Part shown: positions 1 through 9,600 of the stretch, one piece after another
How positions within the stretch are numbered: the first letter of the stretch is position 1
Layout: the number at the start of each line of letters is the position of its first letter
NCBI GenBank assembly: GCA_947472765.1
Contig: CANJCM010000027.1
Span: forward strand, 1 to 51,236
Direction of reading: 5' to 3'
Length of the DNA: 51,236 bases
DNA from: Opitutia bacterium
GTDB taxonomy: Bacteria; Verrucomicrobiota; Verrucomicrobiia; Opitutales; Opitutaceae
Position numbers and translations under genes: made by a program
The notes under the pieces: generated by a model
Told to the model about the DNA's origin: nothing
What the model saw: only the letters and a program-made list of their open reading frames with translations
The model's database searches: none

Positions 1-107
1 GCGGGCCGGCCATCGGCGGCATTACCCGCCCACATGTCGCGCAAGCCCTTGCTGACGGCGTCGACCGGCACCTCGACTCCGGGCAGGGCGTCAAAAATCG
101 CAGGCAT
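1..107 (-). CDS. opcA: OpcA-like G6PDH assembly protein, N-terminal fragment
   Basis: This is a partial gene that runs off the left edge; only about 35 codons are visible, starting MPAIFDALPGVEVPV. It begins 11 bp after the zwf stop on the same strand, so it should be co-transcribed with zwf. In cyanobacteria, actinobacteria and some Verrucomicrobiota the gene after zwf encodes OpcA, which assembles or allosterically activates glucose-6-phosphate dehydrogenase. The visible residues resemble what I recall of such proteins, but the identity rests mainly on position. 6-Phosphogluconolactonase is the main alternative. No clear Shine-Dalgarno sequence is visible, which fits translational coupling. 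Confidence 0.5.
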   Translation of the reverse strand, partial: MPAIFDALPGVEVPVDAVSKGLRDMWAGNAADGRP

Positions 108-118
108 GCGGTGGCAGC

Positions 119-1657
119 TCAGGGTTGGCGCCACACCTGGCCGGCGGACGCGAGCAGCGCGTCGGCACCCGCCGGACCCCAGGAACCCGCGGCGTATTGC
201 TCCATGCCTTCCCGGCCCACGCTGCGCCAGTAATCGAGGATCGGCGTGCAGAGTTTCCAGGAGGATTCGGCCTCGTCGCCGCGAATGAACAACGTGCCGT
301 CACCCACCATCGCATCGAGCACGAGGCGTTCGTAGGCCTCCGGAGTGTTGGAGCCGAAGGTCGTGGCGTAACGGAAACTCATTTTCACCGGCTGCGTCCG
401 CGTCTCGAGCCCCGGAATCTTCGTGTTGAGGATCAGGCTGAGTCCCTCGTCGGGCTGGATTTGGAAAGCGAGCGTGTTGGCCGCGAGATCGAAGCGCCCG
501 CCCTCGGCAAAGAGCGTGCCCGGTGGACGCCGGAAGTTGATCGCGATCTCGGACACGCGCCGCGCCAGCCGCTTGCCGGACCGGACGTAGAACGGCACGC
601 CCTGCCAGCGCCAGTTATTGATCGAGAGACGGAGCCCGACGTAGGTCTCGGTGGCGGACTGCGGATCAATCCCCTCCTCTTCCAGATAACCCGGCACCGG
701 CTTTCCACCCGTCAGACCCGGCGCGTACTGGGCGCGGGCGACGTCACCGGCCGGGCCGATGGTCAGGGGTTGGATCGCGCGGAGCAGCTTTACCTTCTCG
801 TCGCGAATCGCCTCCGCGTCGAGCGACACGGGCGGCTCCATCGCGGTCAGCGCGACGAGCTGCATCGTGTGATTCTGGATCATGTCGCGCAGCGCGCCAC
901 TCTGCTCGTAATAGCCGCCGCGCGAGCCGACGCCACCTTCCTCGGCGACCGTGATCTGCACGCTCGAGATGAAATTACGGTTCCAGAGCGGCTCGAAAAT
1001 CGCATTCGCGAACCGCTGGACGAGGAGATCCTGGACCGTCTCCTTGCCGAGGTAATGATCGATCCGGAAGACCTGCTCCTCGCGAAAGACGCCGCGGATC
1101 GTCGAGTTGAGCTCCCGGGCCGACGCGAGGTCACGACCGAATGGCTTCTCGATCACGACCTTCGAGTGATGCGGCAGGCCGAGATGCTTGGCGGCCAGCC
1201 CGCTCGCGCCGAGGTTCACGATGATCGGGGAAAAAACGGAGGGCGGCGTGGAGATGTAGAAGAGCCGCTGCACGTCGCGGCCGAGGCCCTTCTCGATCGT
1301 GTCGATGTGCGCGGCCAGCCGCTCGAATGCGGCGGGCTCGTCGTAGCCACCCGCGACGTAACTCGTGTGCCGGGCGACGCGCTCCCACACCCCGGGATTC
1401 AGTTCGCGACGGGAGAATTCCTCCACGGCCTCGCGGGCGGCGGTTTGAAACGCGTCGTCGGACATCGGCTTGCGACCGAAACCCACGAGGAAAAAATCGG
1501 CCGGCAGCAGGTTGTCCTGGCTGAGATTGTAGATTGCCGGGATGAGCTTGCGCGCGGTCAGGTCGCCGGAGGCGCCAAAGATGACGACCACTGTCGGCGG
1601 CGCGCCGCGATGCTTGCTGAGCCCGTGAAGGAACGGATGACGCTGGGTCTCGGCCAT
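119..1657 (-). CDS. zwf: Glucose-6-phosphate 1-dehydrogenase
   Basis: This cytoplasmic enzyme oxidises glucose 6-phosphate to 6-phosphogluconolactone with NADP(+), the entry step of the oxidative pentose phosphate pathway. The 512-residue product has the normal family length. It carries an N-terminal Rossmann motif (VVIFGASGDLTARKL) and the family active-site signature RIDHYLGKE, which contains the catalytic His and substrate-binding Lys. The ATG at 1657 was chosen because the protein then starts MAETQRHPFLHG and a GGAG lies about 12 bases upstream; the open frame continues to a TTG at 1696, but that extension looks non-coding. It lies between yraN, 74 bp upstream, and the opcA-like gene, 11 bp downstream, on the same strand. 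Identification is very secure. Confidence 0.96.
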   Translation of the reverse strand: MAETQRHPFLHGLSKHRGAPPTVVVIFGASGDLTARKLIPAIYNLSQDNLLPADFFLVGFGRKPMSDDAFQTAAREAVEEFSRRELNPGVWERVARHTSYVAGGYDEPAAFERLAAHIDTIEKGLGRDVQRLFYISTPPSVFSPIIVNLGASGLAAKHLGLPHHSKVVIEKPFGRDLASARELNSTIRGVFREEQVFRIDHYLGKETVQDLLVQRFANAIFEPLWNRNFISSVQITVAEEGGVGSRGGYYEQSGALRDMIQNHTMQLVALTAMEPPVSLDAEAIRDEKVKLLRAIQPLTIGPAGDVARAQYAPGLTGGKPVPGYLEEEGIDPQSATETYVGLRLSINNWRWQGVPFYVRSGKRLARRVSEIAINFRRPPGTLFAEGGRFDLAANTLAFQIQPDEGLSLILNTKIPGLETRTQPVKMSFRYATTFGSNTPEAYERLVLDAMVGDGTLFIRGDEAESSWKLCTPILDYWRSVGREGMEQYAAGSWGPAGADALLASAGQVWRQP

Positions 1658-1731
1658 GGAAGTCGCAGTCTCCGGTTTGATGGGCTCGCCGCGCAAGGGA
1701 AATGCCTCGGCCCGCGACTCGGGGGCGGGCC

Positions 1732-2241
1732 CTAATGAAAGTGCTTCGGGAACAGCGGCACGTTGGCAAAGTGCAACACTTCATGCCGGGCACCCCGGCC
1801 CGGCCCGGGCCGGATGATTTCCACCACATCGAAGCGGAAGGTCGCCGGCCGGTGCCGCAGGCGGGCGAGGTAGGATTTAATCGCGCGCCGCAAGACCCGC
1901 TTTTTGCGGGCGTTCACGGCGTGGTACCCAGGGACGAGTGCGCCGGCCGCCCGGGACTTCACCTCGACGAACACCAGGACGTCACCGTCGGACATGACCA
2001 GGTCGATCTCCTCGCGTTGATCGCTCGGATTGCGCCAGTTGCGGGTGACGACCCGGTAGCCGGCGGTCTCTTGCAGCCAGTCGGCGGCCCATTGTTCGCC
2101 CTCCTCGCCAGCATCGGGCACGGCAGGTCCGATCAGGCCCCTCAGCCAGTTCCGGAGCCTAAAAAGTGGAGACAGATTGGGATTGCTACGCACGCGGAGG
2201 ATTTCCGCATTGCGACTCGTATGGGCGGAATCGACAATCAC
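1732..2241 (-). CDS. yraN: YraN/UPF0102 family endonuclease-like protein
   Basis: The product of up to 169 residues belongs to the YraN (UPF0102) family, small proteins with a restriction-endonuclease-like fold. Visible family features are the GEEGEQWAADWL helix, the GYRVVTRNWRN segment, and the metal-site pattern EIDLV followed by LVFVEVKSR. The role in the cell is not established; relatives are linked to DNA repair or uptake. The start is uncertain: the longest frame begins at a GTG at 2241, and a second in-frame GTG 16 codons later is equally possible. The gene is divergent from the GspE-like gene with only 30 bp between them, so promoters must overlap one or both coding starts. It may be co-transcribed with zwf. 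Confidence 0.85.
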   Translation of the reverse strand: MIVDSAHTSRNAEILRVRSNPNLSPLFRLRNWLRGLIGPAVPDAGEEGEQWAADWLQETAGYRVVTRNWRNPSDQREEIDLVMSDGDVLVFVEVKSRAAGALVPGYHAVNARKKRVLRRAIKSYLARLRHRPATFRFDVVEIIRPGPGRGARHEVLHFANVPLFPKHFH

Positions 2242-2271
2242 CGTTCAACCCACGTTTGCGGGACAAAGACC

Positions 2272-4467
2272 ATGGCTTCCCCCTCTAATATTGCCGGCAC
2301 GCTCCGCCGCTCGCTGCTCATCAAGGTAATCTCCAAGCCGGCTCCCAGCCGCGAGGATGTTGCCTCCGTGATCGAGCTCACCGCGTCCAAGGTGGTCGAG
2401 GCACTCCAGGCGCAGTCGATGACGTTCTATCTGGTCGAGGGCAACGAGATCGCCTTCAAGCAGGTCTACTACTCTCCCACCCTCTGGGCCGGCGACGCGG
2501 CGAAGGAAAAGAAATTCCACGAGACGCAGGCCAAGTTGCTCCAGCTCCGGATCCCCACCGGCAAGGGCATCGTCGGCAAGGTCATCGAATCCGGGGAGCC
2601 GATCTTTTTCCGCAACACGGAGAGCCAGGCGCCGTTCATGCAATCGATGGCGCAGACCACCGGCTTTGAAGTCCGGTCGATGCTCACCGTCCCGCTCAAG
2701 ACCACGATCACGCTCGGCGCGATTCAGGTCCTGAACAAGGAGATGTCCGCCGGCACCGAGGGCGAGTTCACCGAGAAGGACCTCAATCTTCTCAAGGAAG
2801 TCGCCGAATACTCGTCGACCATGATTCACCGGATGGTCGATCCGAAGTTCGTGCCGAACGCGGAGGACACCGCCCGCTTCGTCGCGAAGCTCACCGATCT
2901 TCCGCTCGTCACCAAGATCGAGGATATCGAGATCGACGACAAGGTGATCGAAGTCATCGGTGACGCCGTCATCCGCCGCGAGGGGATCTTCCCCCACAAG
3001 CGGATGAGCCCCAATTCGGTCGCGGTCCTGATGACCAACCCGCTCGACTACGCGAAGCGGGAGTCCTTCACGCAGACGACCGAGATGTCGATCGAGGAAG
3101 TCAGTGTGGTGTCTGCCACGCTCTTCGACGCGCTGCTGAAGAAATTCTTCAAGGACGCCAAGACCGCGGCCCCGGGGTCCGAGGACGTCGACATCAGCAA
3201 GGTCGCGGACGTAATCAGCAATGCCTACAGCGGGGACGGCGCGACCGCCGGCGTCAGTGCCGCCGACCTGGAGAACGAAGACTCGGCGCCGATCGTTCAG
3301 CTCACGAACCGGATCATCGAGGACGCCTACGTCTCCGGCGCCTCGGACATTCACATCGAGCCGATGGAAAAGGATCTGCTCGTCCGCTACCGGATCGACG
3401 GTCTCTGCCAGGAAAAGCTCCGGCTGCCCAAGCAGGTCGCGAACTCGATGGTCACGCGCCTGAAGATCATGTGCAACCTGGACATCTCGGAGCGCCGGTT
3501 GCCGCAGGACGGACGCATCATTTTCAAGAAATACACGAAGAAGAACATCGACATCGATCTTCGCGTCGCCACTGGTCCGATGAACCACGGCGAGAAGGTG
3601 GTCATGCGTATTCTCGACAAGACCAAGAGCACGCTCCCCCTGCCCGCGCTCGGTTTTTCCGAGGAGAACCTCGCCAAGTACCGCGAGTGCATCCGCCAGC
3701 CTTACGGCATGATTCTGCACTGCGGGCCCACGGGCTCCGGCAAATCGATGACGCTTTACTCCGCGCTCGGCGAAGTGAACACGCCGGACGTCAACATCCA
3801 GACGGCCGAGGATCCGATCGAGTACACGCTGGCCGGCATCAACCAGATGCAGATGAGCCGCCAGATCGGTCTCACCTTCGAGCGCGCCCTGCGGTGTTAC
3901 CTCCGCATGGACCCTGACATCATCCTCGTCGGTGAAATCCGCGACAAGGAAACCGCCCAAATCGCCTGCGAAGCGGCGCTCACGGGTCACTTGCTCGTCT
4001 CGACGCTCCACACCAACGACGCCCCGTCGACGGTCTCGCGCATGGGTGAAATGGGCATCGAGCCTTTCAATATTTCCGCGTCGCTGGTCTGCGTCTGCGC
4101 CCAGCGTCTGCTGCGGCGCGTCTGCAAGAACTGCAAGCTGCCCTACGAACCGCAGGGCCGGGAAAAGGATCTCCTCGCCAAGGCGCTCGATGGCTGGTCG
4201 GGCCAGATTTTCAAGGCCAACCCCCAAGGCTGCCCCACGTGCAGCGGCACCGGCTACAAGGGCCGCGTCGGCATCCACGAACTGATGACCAACAGCGAGG
4301 CCCTGACGGAAGCGATCAATCGCGAGGCCGAGGTCGCCGAACTCAAGCGCGTCGCGATGAAGAGCGGCATGAAGACCCTGCACCAGGACTCCATGCTGAA
4401 GGTCAAGATGGGCCTCACCACGATCGAGGAGGCGCTCAGCAACGTGCCGCCCGACTTGATCACCTGA
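2272..4467 (+). CDS. GAF-domain-fused GspE/PilB-type secretion or pilus ATPase
   Basis: The 731-residue product is a hexameric traffic ATPase of the type II secretion/type IV pilus family with an extra sensory domain. Residues about 20-190 look like a GAF domain (IPTGKGIVGKVIESGEPIF, then VRSMLTVPL and GAIQVLNKE). Residues about 215-310 resemble a degenerate MshEN/GspE N-terminal domain (VAVLMTNPLDYAKRE). The ATPase follows, with Walker A GPTGSGKS at about 485, Walker B and Glu in IILVGEIRD at about 550, and the zinc-binding Cys pairs CKNC (about 618) and CPTC (about 654). The ATG at 2272 was chosen because the upstream frame overlaps yraN antisense and has no family likeness. No other pilus or secretion gene is nearby, so the partner machine is encoded elsewhere. 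Confidence 0.9.
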   Translation: MASPSNIAGTLRRSLLIKVISKPAPSREDVASVIELTASKVVEALQAQSMTFYLVEGNEIAFKQVYYSPTLWAGDAAKEKKFHETQAKLLQLRIPTGKGIVGKVIESGEPIFFRNTESQAPFMQSMAQTTGFEVRSMLTVPLKTTITLGAIQVLNKEMSAGTEGEFTEKDLNLLKEVAEYSSTMIHRMVDPKFVPNAEDTARFVAKLTDLPLVTKIEDIEIDDKVIEVIGDAVIRREGIFPHKRMSPNSVAVLMTNPLDYAKRESFTQTTEMSIEEVSVVSATLFDALLKKFFKDAKTAAPGSEDVDISKVADVISNAYSGDGATAGVSAADLENEDSAPIVQLTNRIIEDAYVSGASDIHIEPMEKDLLVRYRIDGLCQEKLRLPKQVANSMVTRLKIMCNLDISERRLPQDGRIIFKKYTKKNIDIDLRVATGPMNHGEKVVMRILDKTKSTLPLPALGFSEENLAKYRECIRQPYGMILHCGPTGSGKSMTLYSALGEVNTPDVNIQTAEDPIEYTLAGINQMQMSRQIGLTFERALRCYLRMDPDIILVGEIRDKETAQIACEAALTGHLLVSTLHTNDAPSTVSRMGEMGIEPFNISASLVCVCAQRLLRRVCKNCKLPYEPQGREKDLLAKALDGWSGQIFKANPQGCPTCSGTGYKGRVGIHELMTNSEALTEAINREAEVAELKRVAMKSGMKTLHQDSMLKVKMGLTTIEEALSNVPPDLIT

Positions 4468-4487
4468 TCGTGGAGTAATTACCTCAT

Positions 4488-4568
4488 CGTGGCATGGGTC
4501 TCCCGACCCATGATTAACGATCGGAGTTCGTAAAGAATTTCACGGGTCGGGAGACCCGTGCCACCACG
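4488..4568. repeat. Paired palindromic (BIME-like) repeat between convergent genes
   Basis: Two palindromic arms face each other. The left arm is a hairpin built on ATGGGTC-TCCC-GACCCAT and the right arm on CACGGGTC-GGGA-GACCCGTG. Both are flanked by GTGGCA/TGCCAC, so the whole 81 bp also folds as one long inverted repeat. It lies between the convergent ends of the GspE-like gene (4467) and the TPR gene (4606), where it could terminate or protect both transcripts. The architecture matches paired REP sequences. Confidence 0.75.
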
Positions 4569-4605
4569 AAGCACATAGCCGGCGGCTGACCCGGTGCCTG
4601 GGTTG

Positions 4606-6567
4606 CTACTTCTTCGCCGGCTCCGACTTCTTCGTTTTCGGATCCGACTTTTTGGTTTCCGTCTTCGGATTCCACTCGGCGTCGAGGCGCGTCGCGGGCG
4701 GAAAGCCCGGGCTGCGTGACAGCACCTCGCGCAGGAGACTGCGGGCCGCATCCTGGTCGCCGGCCTGCCAGTACTTTCGCCCTAGCTCGAGCACCTGGAG
4801 CGAGCGCTCGGAATCGCCATTCAGCATCAGCCGGACGGAGGTCAACATCCCCGCCCGATCGCCCTGACCGCGGCTGATCCGGGCCTGGGCCAGGCGCAGG
4901 GCCGGCTCGCGGGCGGTCAACCATGATGGCGCCGGCCGGGCTCCGCGCGCATCGCGCAGCAGGCTGTCCGCAGCGTCCCATTGGCTCCCGTCCAGGGCCG
5001 CATCAAGTTGCTGCAGGAACACTTTCTCCCCCGGCAACCGCACGCTGGTCGCGACCGGAGCGGCCGCCGCGGCGGCCGCGTCCCGTGCAGCGGCGAGTTG
5101 CTGGTCCACGTTCGCCAACCCGGTCTTCACCCACTCGTTCGTGGGAAAATTGCGTCCGGCGATCTCCAGCACCCCGCGCTGGGCATCGAGCCGCTTACCC
5201 ACCGCGAGCGCCTCCATCGATCGGCGGAACGTCGCCAGGGGCCAGGGCCGCCCGCGCAGAAATTCCAAGAGCGGAAGGTGCGCTCCTTCCTGGTTGGAAC
5301 TGGCCGCCTCGATCAAACGTTCCATCCATGCCCGCCAAAGCCGCCCCTGCGCGACATCCCGTCCTTTTTCCGGCGGGATGCCCGCCAGCACCCGGGAGGC
5401 CTCGGCCCATTCGCCGTGTTGCACGAGAAGCTGCACCAGCAAGACACTAAAACGCCCGGACGGGTAGCCGCGCTCCGCCGCCGCCGCGATTGTGCGCCGC
5501 AGCCGGGGCAGGTCGCCCAACTCGGCCAGGGGTTCGGCGACCAGCAGAAGATTCCGGGCCGAACCGCCGAAGCGGAAGATAAAGTCCTGCATCGCCGCGT
5601 CCGTCTCCGCCTCGCGTCCGGTCATCGCCTGCTGGACCACGCCAAAGGCGGCCACGGTGGGATCGGCGGGGGCGGCGGCCCGGAATTCCGCGATCGCCGC
5701 GGCGAGGGCGTCAAACTGACGGGCCTCCCGCAAGGCCCGCACCCGCAGTCGCAGCACCACAAGTTGGTCACGCTTGGGCTGCGCCCACCACTGATCGAGC
5801 ACCGCCAGCGCATCGCTGGTCCGGCCGAGCGCCAGCAAGGCCAGCACCTCGTGCTCGCGTGCGAGGTCACCGGGAGTTTCCGCCCGGGCCATCCGCAAGG
5901 CCTCGTCGTGCCGGCCCGCCGCGGACAGCGCGGCAAAGATCTTTCCCGACAGCCAGCGTTCGTCCCGAGTCGGACCGTCCTTCCGCACGGTCGGCAGATA
6001 ACGCGTGCCGAGCTCCGCCATCCGGTTGAAATCGCCGGCCTGTTCGGAGATTCCCATCAGGGTGTCGAGATAAGCCCGGCCGGGATACTCGTCCGTCAGC
6101 CCTTGGTTGAGAATCGTCGTCGCCTGTGGCGGCTGGTTGGCGAGGATGTAGAACTGCGCCAGCAGCAGGCGGCCGCGGATATCGCGCGGATATCGCTCCA
6201 GGCCCAGCCGGAGCAGCGTGGCTGCATCCCGGTACTTGCCGGCGCGAAAGAGATCCGAGCCCTGCGTGATAAACGCCTGTCCCTTCTTCTCGTTGATCTG
6301 CTGGCGGCGCACGGGATACAGCACCGCATCGGAATAAGTCAGCACGCTGTACGGGTTGCGCTGCCACGCCCAGAAGAGCGCCGTGGCCCCGACGAGGTAG
6401 GCGGCGATCGCCAGGCCGGCGCACCACAACAGCAAGCCGCGCCCCTGGATGGCGATGCCTTCGGCGTGCCGGCCCTCGCGTTGATAAGTGCCGATCAGTC
6501 CCAGGCGCCAGCGAACGGGCAGGGACGTGGGGGGTTTCCAGAAGAACCGAACCTTGCGCAGCTTCAC
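4606..6567 (-). CDS. TPR-repeat membrane protein of unknown function
   Basis: The product is about 653 residues. It has a short basic N-terminus (LRKVRFFWKPP), one predicted transmembrane segment near residues 43-66 (LLLWCAGLAIAAYLVGATAL), and then a long alpha-helical region with repeated tetratricopeptide-like helix pairs, for example FRAGKYRDAATLLRLGLERYP followed by LLAQFYILANQPPQATTIL. The C-terminus is a lysine-rich tail. It is probably anchored in the inner membrane with the TPR region outside, acting as a protein-interaction scaffold; I cannot assign a pathway. The GTG at 6567 was preferred over a TTG at 6624 because the intervening residues look non-coding, but neither has a convincing ribosome binding site. 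It lies about 80 bp behind smc on the same strand. Confidence 0.75.
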   Translation of the reverse strand: MKLRKVRFFWKPPTSLPVRWRLGLIGTYQREGRHAEGIAIQGRGLLLWCAGLAIAAYLVGATALFWAWQRNPYSVLTYSDAVLYPVRRQQINEKKGQAFITQGSDLFRAGKYRDAATLLRLGLERYPRDIRGRLLLAQFYILANQPPQATTILNQGLTDEYPGRAYLDTLMGISEQAGDFNRMAELGTRYLPTVRKDGPTRDERWLSGKIFAALSAAGRHDEALRMARAETPGDLAREHEVLALLALGRTSDALAVLDQWWAQPKRDQLVVLRLRVRALREARQFDALAAAIAEFRAAAPADPTVAAFGVVQQAMTGREAETDAAMQDFIFRFGGSARNLLLVAEPLAELGDLPRLRRTIAAAAERGYPSGRFSVLLVQLLVQHGEWAEASRVLAGIPPEKGRDVAQGRLWRAWMERLIEAASSNQEGAHLPLLEFLRGRPWPLATFRRSMEALAVGKRLDAQRGVLEIAGRNFPTNEWVKTGLANVDQQLAAARDAAAAAAAPVATSVRLPGEKVFLQQLDAALDGSQWDAADSLLRDARGARPAPSWLTAREPALRLAQARISRGQGDRAGMLTSVRLMLNGDSERSLQVLELGRKYWQAGDQDAARSLLREVLSRSPGFPPATRLDAEWNPKTETKKSDPKTKKSEPAKK

Positions 6568-6646
6568 CCTGCGAGCGAACCCAGCGCCTGCGGCCAATGC
6601 AATCCCGGAGCGACCGTTCCGCAACGGCCGGACGCGGGCGGCGGCT

Positions 6647-9600
6647 TCAGGCCGACACCGGGTTCGCCGTCGGAGCCCGGGCCCCGACGACGGACTCGGC
6701 GAGATTGCGCCCGGCGGCCTCGGGCTCGCCGCGCTCGTGATTGAAACGCATCGACACGGTCTTCGAAACGCCGCGCTCCTCCATCGTCACGCCGTAGATC
6801 GCGCTGGCCGCGGAGACGGTGCGCTTGTTGTGCGTGATGATGATGAACTGCGACTCGTTCACGAATTTCTTCAGCAGCTCGGTGAAGCGGCCGATGTTCG
6901 ATTCGTCGAGCGGCGCATCGAGTTCGTCGAGCAGACAGAACGGCGACGGCTTCACCATGTAGAGTGCGAAGAGCAGCGCGACCGCCGTGAGCGTCTTCTG
7001 TCCGCCCGACAACAGCGTGATGCCCTTGAGCTTCGTCCCCGGCGGCTGCGCGACGATCTCGATGCCGCTTTCGAGAATGTCCTCGGCCTGCACGAGCTCG
7101 AGGTGCGCCCGCCCGCCGCCGAAGAGCGTCTGGAAGGTGTACTCGAAGTTCTTTTTGATCTGCTCGAAGGTGACGTTGAACTGCTGCTGCGAGGTCAGGT
7201 TGATCTCGTCGATCGCCTTGATCAATTCGGCCTTCGCCGTGGTGAGATCATTGACCTGCCCCTGCAGGAAATCATGACGCTGCTTCAGCTCGGCGTACTC
7301 CTCGATCGCGACGAGGTTCACGGCGCCCATGCTGTTGAGCCGCTGCCGCAGGGCATCGACCTCGCCCTTGACGGCCGCCCAATCGGTCTGATCGAGCGCC
7401 GCCAAATCCTCCGCCGTCGGTTCACCCCGGGCCGCGCGGGCCTTGCGCCGGCGCTTCGGCGCGGCTTCCGCCACCGCTGCGCCTTCGGCCGCCGGGGCGG
7501 CCGGGGCCGGGGCGCTTTCATCCTCTTCCTCGTCGAGATCGAGGACCTGCAGGCCGGCGGGTTCGTCCTCGGCATGCCAGAGCTGGTGCTTCCAATCGAT
7601 GTCGGCGATGGCGAGTTGAAACTCGCGGGTGACGTCCTCCGCAATGAACTGTGCGCGCTGCCGGCTCTCCGAGAGCTTCAACTCGTGACGGTTCAGTTCC
7701 TCCAGCGCGGACTGCGCCGTGTCACGCACGGTGTGCTGCGACGCCTCGAGTTCGTTGATGGCGCGTTCCACCACCGTCAGTTCATTGCGCGCCGCCTCCA
7801 CCTGGCCCTGCGCGACGGTGAGCGTCTCGGCGAGCTCCGCGGCGCGTGCCGTCTGGCTCGCGGAGGCCTGCTCGAGTTCCGACGTCTGTTCGGTCCAGGA
7901 CTCGATTTCCGTCTGACGCTGCACGAGCAATTCGCTCAATTGCTGGCGGCGGCGTTCCATCTCGCCCAGCCCGCGGTCGATGACCTCGACCTTCTGCCGG
8001 CGCTCGGCGAGTTCGAGCCGGGCCTGCGCCAGCGACTCGCGCTTCACGTCGCGCTCGGTGCGCACCTCGGTGATTCGCGTCTCGAGCTGATGAATTCTTT
8101 CCCGCTGCGCGGTCACCAGCGCGTCGGCCTCGGCGAGACCCGCCTGGGCCTTCTCCCACCGTGCGTGCGCCTCGTCCTTGGCGCGTTCCAGCGCCGTCAG
8201 CTCCGCTTCCATCCGCGCGAGCCGGCCCGCCACGTCGTCCACCTGCCGCTGCGCGTTGCGCTGCTCCGCCTGGACGGTTGCGAGCGTCTGGCTGGCGGTG
8301 AGCACGTCGGCCCGCCGCTGCTCCAGCGTCTGCTCCGCCTCGGCCAGCTGCGTGTTCAGGACGTCGATCGCCGCCTTCTGGAGATCGTGGGCGTTCTGAT
8401 CTTCCACGAGGGCCTTCGCCGTTTCGCGCAGCTCGATCTCGCGCTGCACGATGCTGTGCGCCGCCCGCTTGCTGCTGTGGTGTCCGCCATAGATGAAGCC
8501 GCGACGATCGATGAGATCGCCGCGCCGTGTGGCCACCGCCAGAAAGGAAAAGCCTGGATTCGCCTGCCAGTAATTCAGGAATGTCTCGAGGTCATCGGCC
8601 ACGTAGCACTCGCGCAGCACGCTCAGGGCGGGATGAGCCGTCGCCGTGTCATCGAGCGCACCGATCGCCGCGATGAGCGGTGCACCCTCGGGGATCGCGG
8701 CCGCGGGCGCGGTCGCCCCCCACTCGCCCACCTGCAGGCAGGCGCTGCCGATTTGCTCGGTCTCCAGCTGGGCGAGAATGCGTTTCGCCGTCGCCGCGTC
8801 GCTCACGCTGATCGCCTCGGCAGCGGAACCGAGGATCGCCTCGATCGCCCGGCCAAATTCGGCCTTCACGGCGAGGCCCTGCATGATCGGGGAAACCCTG
8901 GCCCCGGCGAGCGCGGCCTCGAGCCGGCCCTGGAGGACGGCCTTCGCGCCTTCGCCGAAGCCTTCCCATTTTTCCTGCAACTGCTGAAGCAGGCGGAGCC
9001 GTGCCGTGCGCTGCGTGAGCTGGCGATCGATGTCGAGGAGCTTGCGCTGCGCCTCGCGGAACTCCCGCGTCAAATCCGTGATCGTCTGCTGCGCCGTGGC
9101 CGCCTCCCCGTGCACGCGTGACTTTTCCGCCAGCGCCGCCTCGAGCCGCGCCTCAACCTCGGCCGCGGCCTGGGCCGCCGCCGCCTGCTGCTGCCGCACG
9201 CCCTCGAGTTCCTGGGCGAGCGAGTCGTGCTTGTGCGCGCTCGTCTTCTGATCGACCTCGTAGCCCGAGCAGTCCGTGCGCAGCCGCGCCACGGTGCTCT
9301 CAAACTGGAGGAGCTGGAATTTCGCCTGATTGAGCTCCTGCTCGAGCTTGCTCAACTCGCCCTCGACGATCGCCTGCTCCCGGTTGCGCTGCTGGAAGAC
9401 CGCATCGCTGCCGCCGAGCAATTCGAGCTGGAGCTGCTTGTCCTGCGCCCCGGTGTCCACCTGCGCGGCCACTTCGCGGAGTTGCATCTCCAGTTCCTCG
9501 AGGTTCCGCCGGGACGAATCGAGGCGGTCCTCGAGTCCGGTGCGCCGGATCCGCGCCAGGTTCGCCCCGTTCTCGGCCGCTTCCTTCTGGGACCGAAGGT

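Noticed and set aside
125-1735. Long open frame antisense to zwf, and similar long antisense frames at 2245-4383, 6488-9121, 21501-22832, 23115-24149 and 42875-44428
   Set aside because: They mirror well-identified genes, have no family likeness and arise from the high GC content and codon bias of the real gene.
4479-4981. Open frames over the end of the TPR gene
   Set aside because: They are shadows of the TPR reading frame and of the BIME-like palindrome.
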